Assembly: GCF_022965805.1 (NCBI RefSeq)
Contig: NC_133101.1
Location: forward strand, 22,902,868 to 22,966,867
Length of the DNA: 64,000 nt
Direction: 5' to 3'
Origin: Primulina eburnea
Taxonomy: Eukaryota; Streptophyta; Magnoliopsida; Lamiales; Gesneriaceae
Below are positions 58,285-64,000 of the stretch, piece after piece. How positions within the stretch are numbered: position 1 is the stretch's first letter; each line of letters opens with the position of its first letter. The position numbers were made by a program, and so were the translations under genes. The notes under the pieces are model-generated. The model was not told the DNA's origin. It saw only the letters and a program-made list of their open reading frames with translations, and ran no database searches.

Positions 58285-60480
58285 AACAATGAACAATAAC
58301 AAGCGCAATGCCATCATAGTTGTACAGCGTGAAGATGGCACTTCTTGTTCTAACACCGAAGAGATTGCTCAATGTTTTGTTCAGTACTATAACAGAATTT
58401 TGGGTTGCCAAGTTGATCGCACAAACACTGATTCTGATATCATTAATGAAGGGCAGGTTTTACAAGAGAATAATTGGTGGGGATTAACAGATGAAGTCAC
58501 GGTTGAGGAGATTGAGATTTCTTTGCATGATATTGACGATGATAAAGCCCCGGGGTCCGATGGGTTTGGGGCCAAGTTCTTCAAGAAATCTTGGCATATC
58601 ATTAAAGAGGATGTTTGCAATGCTATTTTTGAATTCTTCTCTAAAGGAAGGATACTCAAACAATGGAATCACTCACTTATTGCTCTTGTACCAAAATCGA
58701 ATTCAGCATCTTCAGTCAAGGACTATCGGCCTATCTTTTGTTGTACAGTATTTTATAAAATTATTTCTAAAATTCTTGTCAACAGGTTGAGAGGTTGCAT
58801 GGGAGATTTAATTGATGGAGCTCAAGCGGCATTCATTCAAGGGAGATCTATTGTTGATAACATTCACTTGGCACAAGAGTTGTTGAGAAAATATGCTCGC
58901 AAACGTGGTACACCACGTTGCATTATGAAAGTTGATCTTGAGAAAGCTTATGATACGGTTGATTGGAGATTCTTGAAAGAAGTTCTTGTGCTTCTCAATT
59001 TCCCTCCCAGGTTTGTTGATTGGATAATGGAATGTGTGACCACTGTTTCTTATTCTCTTGTGATTAATGGCCAGTATTATGGGCATTTTCATGGTAAGAG
59101 AGGCTTGCGACAAGGAGACCCACTCTCCCCTTTATTATTCTCTTTATGCATTGAAGTACTATCTCGAATGCTAAGGAGAATGTCTCGGTCACCCCTTTTC
59201 ACCTTCCACCCGAAATGTGCTCACCTTCGGATTATTCACTTAGCTTATGCTGATGATCTGCTGTTGTTATCTTATGGGGATAGATGTAGTGTGGACATGA
59301 TTATGCATTGCCTTAACCAATTTGGAGACATGGCGGGTCTTAGAATTAATGCATTGAAATCAAATATTTTCATTGCCAGTGTTGATGAATCTAGGTCGCA
59401 GGATATTATTTCGGCCATTGGTTTCTCTCTTGGATCACTTCCTTTCAAATATTTAGGGATTCCCCTTGCCGCGAGACAACTCCGAGTAGCAGATTTCAAT
59501 GTCGTCATAGACAACATCTCGAAGAAGGTTAGATATTGGCCTACACACTCACTTTCTTATGCTGGCAAAATTGAATTGATAAGATCTGTCATACAAGGAA
59601 TTGAATGTTTCTGGTTTGCTATACTTCCGATACCAAACTGTGTAATTGATGCGGTATACTCCATTTGTCGCAAATTTGTGTGGCCTACTAAGCATCCTCC
59701 TATTGCTTGGTCTATGTTATGCAAACCGGTTGCGGATGGAGGATTGGGATTAAGGAATTTGAAAGCTTGGAATCGAGCATTGCTTGCCAAAACTTTATGG
59801 AATATTCATATGAAAAAAGATAGTTTGTAGATCAAGTGGGTGAGCCACGTTTAAAGCTGTTATGGGGATGTTTGGACTTGGGTTTGGCATAAAGACTGAT
59901 CACCTTTGATCAAAAAAATCTTGTGCATCCGAGATGAATTATTGCAACAAATGGGTTCAGTTCAACAAGCTGTCGCATGCCTACACACTTGGTTTGGGAC
60001 TGCTGGTGGTCTAACTAAAGCTTATCACTTCTTTGTCCAAGCGACAGGGTTGTGGCCTTGGAAGCCTCTTCTCGCGAAGAACTTCATACTCCCAAAACAC
60101 CGATTTATTCTTTGGTTGCTAGCACATGGTAAACTTCTAACTAGAGATAGATTGGGGTTTATCAATGATCGCTGTTGCGTACTTTGTCTACTTGAAGATG
60201 AATGAGTTTCCCATATCCTTTTCAAGTGCAAAATTTTGAAGGATATTTGGGATGCGGTAAGGCATTGGCTCATTGCTTTCAAGTGCAAAATTTTTCATGA
60301 AGAAATTAATGAGCTCTCCATCAACTATTTTACGTGCTTTCAGGACTACTTACAGGGGAAGCTCATTGCTATCTAGACTAGGAACAACAGCTCTTTCAGC
60401 AACGGTGTACAATGTGTGGAATATTCGCAACAGGATCATGTTTCAAGGAGATAAGGCAGACACTAATGCAATTTTCAGGA
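58285..60480 (+). pseudogene. LINE reverse transcriptase and zinc-knuckle C-terminus, truncated and broken
   Basis: An open frame extends to TAG 59828. It holds the RT fingers (DKAPGSDGFGAKFFK), IMKVDLEKAYDTVDW, GLRQGDPLSPLLF and the catalytic YADDLLLLS (about 59240), followed by the thumb region. The same frame continues with further stops just after 59828, then the zf-RVT-like region (60030-60240: LPKHRFILWLLAHGKLLTR, CCVLCLLEDE), with a stop at 60203-60205 and a frame change beyond. The N-terminal endonuclease is absent. The ATG at 58274 lies in the target duplication, so it is not a native start. Confidence 0.88.
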
Positions 60481-60495
60481 AGATTAAGATCCATA

Positions 60496-61228
60496 TAGGG
60501 ATGTAAACAAACCAAATCGTTCGCGTGCTATTCGGAGTTCGGCTCGATAAAAAGCTTGTTTGAGTTCGTTTGTTAATCATATCAAACCAAGCTCAAGCTC
60601 GATTTTGAGCTCGACAACTTAATCAAACCAAGCTCAAGCCTAAGCGTATTTGGCTCGTGAGCTCGCAAACATGTTCGTTAATAGGCTCGCGAGCTCGAAC
60701 TCAGCTTGTTTATGTGGCTTGTAAGCTCGAGCTTGACTCATTTGTTGAGTTGACAAATAAAAATATTAGTACTAATAAAAGTTAAAATTTTATGTCTAAT
60801 ATAAAATTAGTTCATAGATATATTTAATTTTAACAAGCTCGAATTCAGCTCAAATTCGAGCTCAATTGTATGTTTTACGCGCTCGAAAACGAGTCGAGCT
60901 CAAATCAGGCTTGTTAAATATGATAAACGAACTATTAATAAACCAAGCTCGAGCACGGCTTGATTAACATGATAAACGAGCTTTTATCGAGTCGAACTCG
61001 AGCTTTTCACAAGCTTAGTAATTTCAAGACAAGTCGAATTATAGCCTGATGATAAAAGCTCGAATAAAGCTCGAGCTCTATCAATCTTAAACGAGCCAAA
61101 CTCAAGCCAGATGATAAAAGCTCGAATCAAGCTCGAGCTCGAGCTCGAGCTCGAGCTTGAATTAATCTTAAACGAGTCAAGCTCAAGCCTGATACTGTTC
61201 GGCTTGGTTTGGATCATTTACATCCTTA
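60496..61228. mobile_element. hAT-like MITE inside the LINE
   Basis: 733 bp with inverted ends TAGGGATGTAAA/TTTACATCCTTA and the perfect 8-bp duplication GATCCATA (60488-60495 and 61229-61236). The LINE coding frame resumes after the duplication. It is non-coding, filled with GAGCTCGAGCT-type words, including about five CTCGAG units near 61130-61160. Confidence 0.85.
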
Positions 61229-61408
61229 GATCCATACATACCGATGTGTTCCTGAGGCGACAAATCTTATGACTTCTTTATAATGTTTAGAAAGTTGAGG
61301 TAGTTTGTTGTTTGATATCATTTAATTTCGGATTATCTCCTGGGGTTTCCCAGTATATTTGTAACAACTTTTTACCGTTTTTAATGGAATTTATGTTTCA
61401 CTAAAAAA

Positions 61409-61468
61409 AACAAATTGTGTAATTTTGTTTTTGTTTTTCCCTTTAATTCTAAACTAGATGCTCCTTAG
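61409..61468 (+). repeat. Right target duplication of the LINE, 60 bp
   Basis: Partner of 58226-58284, directly after the LINE A run. Confidence 0.85.
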
Positions 61469-61800
61469 TTTATATGGATTTATAAGGCTTAAGGATCATA
61501 TATAAAAGTTTTCATTTAACGTAGTATGATTTCATTTTTAATTTCTTATCAAACTCCGATCAAGTCCAAATATATATTTCTGAAGTTGGTAAAGTTTATT
61601 TCAAAGGGAAAATCTGGAGAAGTGCTACAAATTTGAACCTATAATCGACCCGATTAAATCAATTCAACTCAGTTAAGAAACTTCAGATAAGGAATAATTT
61701 CGTTTAATATAAAATATATAGTTAAATTTTGTTGATAAAAAATATAATATTTGTTATATCATGATTTTTTGTTTGCAAGATAACTGAAAATACATATAAT

Positions 61801-62295
61801 GTGTTGTATTTGCGGGGTAGACACATATCAAATAATATCAACGCTGAAAACATGGATGCACTAATTCCTCCACATCGGTCTGACAAATGTCTTTGGAGAT
61901 TACATAATGCTGTGATTCACCTCCGTGTCCGCCTTTGTCTAGCACGCATGGGTTTCTATGGTGTCATTCAGTGTGTTCATATTAAAAATTATGATAATTA
62001 TTTGCTTACAGCCATTGTTGAGAGACGGCGTCGTGAGACACACACATTCACCTTACAATCGGCGAGGCAACTATCACCCTATAGGACGTTGCTCTTATTT
62101 GGGAGGTTGAATATTGATGGCATGCCCATCAGTGGTGTATATACCACGTATAACAAACATACTTTACAATAGCGCTGCGCAACTTGGTTGGGTTTTACAC
62201 CTACATCTTCTCAGATTAAATGTGCACATCTTTATCTGACCGCTTTGCTAGACCATTGCCTAAATAATATGATTAATGATCAAAACAACTGGTAC
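61801..62295 (+). pseudogene. Broken plant-mobile-domain (PMD) gene fragment
   Basis: The translation RLHNAVIHLRVRLCLARMGF and NIDGMPISGVYTTYNKHTLQ matches the plant mobile domain found in MAIN-like proteins, 'phosphatase 7 long form' proteins and some Mutator-type transposons. A frameshift affects the segment around 62045-62110. A TAG at 62170-62172 is followed in the same frame by RCATWLGFTPTSSQIK and LTALLDHCLNNMIND. The N-terminus and the rest of the domain are missing. It probably derives from a transposon-borne PMD gene. Confidence 0.75.
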
Positions 62296-62710
62296 CAACA
62301 CTTAGGAATCTAGGTATTTATCCTGGAGGTCCTAGGTTCAAGTGTTGAGGAAGGCGAAAGAAACCACTTTCCAGAATTGAGATATTCTGTGAGTGGCGGT
62401 GCATGGGCTGGACCATCCTAACGACCCATGACCAGTAGTGGTGCGTGGGTATGTGTAGAGGCCTTTGTTGGTTCAGCCTAATGGCCCATGATCGTTACAA
62501 AAAAAGGCTCTGTGAGTGGCGGTGCATGGGCTGGACCATCCTAACGACCCATGACCAGTAGTGGTGCGTGGGTATGGGCCGTGGCCTTTGTTGGTTCAGC
62601 CTAATGGCCCATGATCGTTACAAAAAAAGCGCCTTTTTTTGTAATGATCATGGGCCATTAGGCTGAACCAACAAAGGCCTCGGCCGATGCTGGACCATCC
62701 TAACGACCCA
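62296..62710. repeat. SINE-like repeat units, two direct and one inverted
   Basis: 62310-62350 contains a box-B-like word (TCCTAGGTTCAAGTGTTGAG), as in the tRNA-derived head of plant SINEs. A unit of about 120 bp (GTGAGTGGCGGTGCATGGGC to GATCGTTACAAAAAAA) occurs at about 62391-62506 and 62514-62629. An inverted 3' half follows directly at 62631-62705 (CTTTTTTTGTAATGATCATG...). The middle forms a long hairpin. Confidence 0.55.
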
Positions 62711-63861
62711 TAAATTTTATTATTGAAACAATTAATATGATGAACCAACAAAGGCCTCCACCACGGTTTGACGATGATGTCATCGAAATTCAAATTATTT
62801 ATATGAGTAAATTGTGAAATAGTAAATAAATAACAATAAAAAGAATATTGATTATAGATAAAATTATAACACAATTATTGAATATATTTGGAGAAATTAT
62901 AGCAAAGAAAGATATTGATTATAGAGAAATGTAAAGTTGAGATAAATTGATGTGTGAAATATAAAAAATGACATGTATTTTTATAGGTAATTTTTGGGGG
63001 TAAAAAAATATATATATTTGCAATACGGGCCAAATTGCAAAATTAAAACCTGCAAATTTGAGTTTAGTGTTCTTATTTATTTGAAATTTTTTCCTATTAC
63101 AAATATAAAGTTCACTCAAATTCTTATTTGAAATTCTTATTTAAACACAAATTTTTTCCTATTACAAATATAAAGTTTAGTGTTCTTATTTATTTGAAAT
63201 TTTTTTGTGTTATTGATTTTTTATCAAACAAGTTCATTTTGTGTTTCTATGTTATTTTTTTTTAAGAATAAAAATTAAGGATGATGGGTTTTTTCTACTT
63301 AGTATAACTTATATGCTTTTAATTTCTAAATAAATGAATTTTATAATTTTTATATTATGTTTTATAGTAATTTTTTTCTTAAAGAGGGTAATAAAAATAT
63401 TCGAGGCATAGTTTTTAAAGAGCAATTTTTAATTCTAAAAAAAAAAAAAATTCCAAACCTATCACACATATTAGTTGGTATATCTATCTATATACTATAT
63501 ATAGTATTTAAGTCATAATTGAGATAAAATAGTATCGGGCTCTAATTTTTTGAATTCTCAAAAATACCCCTATTTTTTTTAACCCCCGTTATCTTTTTCT
63601 TTTTTTTTTTAACATTAAAAATTATAAAAAAAGTTTAAAGAACATATTTTAAAATAAAAAATTTTAAATTTATTTTTAACAAGAGTACTTATAATTTTGT
63701 TAACTAAACATGCATGCATTAATGCGTGCATTCTGGAGCTAGTTTACTATAACTGTTTCTATGTTATATTTATTTTTTCAAGAGGCATGGGTTTTTCCAT
63801 TTGAGGATAGTTTTTATGCTTTTAATTTCTTAATAAATTTATAATGCTTATTTTATATTTG
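62711..63861. other. AT-rich DNA with a short duplication
   Basis: No gene. The words TTTTTTCCTATTACAAATAT (about 63087 and 63149) and GTGTTCTTATTTATTTGAAA (about 63066 and 63181) are each present twice, a small local duplication. Poly-A and poly-T runs are frequent. Confidence 0.55.
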
Positions 63862-64000
63862 ACAAAACTTGTGTGAGACGGGCTCACATGTCGTATTTTA
63901 TGGGACATATATCTTATTTGGGTCATTAATGAAAAAGTTTTACTTTTTATGCTAAGAGTATTACTTTTTATTGTGAATATCGGTAGGGTTGACCCGTTTC
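63862..64000. repeat. Another copy of the GAGACGG MITE-like family, cut by the window end
   Basis: Starts near AAAACTTGTGTGAGACGGGC and shares TTTTATGCTAAGAGTATTAC with the copies at 35199-35492. Its right end is outside the window. Confidence 0.65.

Larger units (their letters stand above)
58285..61408 (+). mobile_element. 5'-truncated L1-type LINE
   Basis: It runs from the middle of the RT ORF to a short A run (61403-61410) and is flanked by a long direct repeat (58226-58284 and 61409-61468). The endonuclease domain is missing, as is usual for incomplete reverse transcription. It is interrupted by a hAT-like MITE (60496-61228). The 3' end (TTGTAACAACTTTTTACCG, then A's) is typical of plant L1 elements. 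Confidence 0.88.

Noticed and set aside
62310..62350. tRNA gene
   Set aside because: Only a box-B-like word is visible; no cloverleaf can be drawn. It fits a SINE head better.

Overview
This window is nuclear DNA of a flowering plant. It holds GT-AG introns, two conserved plant genes with plant exon structures, and more than half of it is LTR retrotransposon. The style of the 3' ORF in the Sirevirus and the overall repeat content look to me like Lamiales, perhaps Gesneriaceae, but that is recollection and not proof.

Layout, left to right. 1-3156: old repeat-derived, mostly AT-rich DNA with no gene. 3157-14599: a complete but mutated Ty1/copia element of Sirevirus type on the minus strand, with 1.0-kb LTRs, a perfect TATAT target duplication and an extra 3' ORF. 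14965-34209: a three-level nest. A roughly 1-kb DNA-transposon-like element rich in CGGTATACCG words is split by a Tekay/Del-like Ty3/gypsy element (14978-33219, duplication GGTTT). The right LTR of that element is split in turn by a second, intact Tekay-like element (23862-31437, duplication ATGGC) with virtually identical LTRs and an open gag-pol frame of 1473 codons.

34210-39355: AT-rich DNA and MITE-like copies, then a six-exon ubiquitin-specific protease gene (UBP3/UBP4 type, 367 aa). 39356-51937: a young Ty3/gypsy element of the Tat lineage on the minus strand, with 776-bp LTRs and two RNase H domains. Between its integrase and 3' LTR it carries three genes in the opposite direction. 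Each of these has its own TATA-like box and each is followed by a short GC-rich tandem repeat built on a GCCGGGG...CCCGGGC core. 52274-56681: a four-exon mitochondrial alternative oxidase gene (AOX2 type, 325 aa), whose upstream region was cut by the Tat insertion 336 bp before the ATG. 56682-64000: a 5'-truncated L1-type LINE with an unusually long target duplication and a hAT-like MITE inside it, a broken plant-mobile-domain gene, SINE-like units in tandem and head-to-head, and AT-rich DNA.

Only UBP3 and AOX2 look like ordinary host genes. They lie in the same direction and would be about 0.8 kb apart without the Tat element. The most unusual signals are the cassette structure of the antisense genes in the Tat element, an in-phase GT-AG intron at the gag/protease junction of the outer gypsy element, and an array of eight TCGG...CCGA dyads just upstream of the TATA box in the LTR of the intact inner gypsy element.
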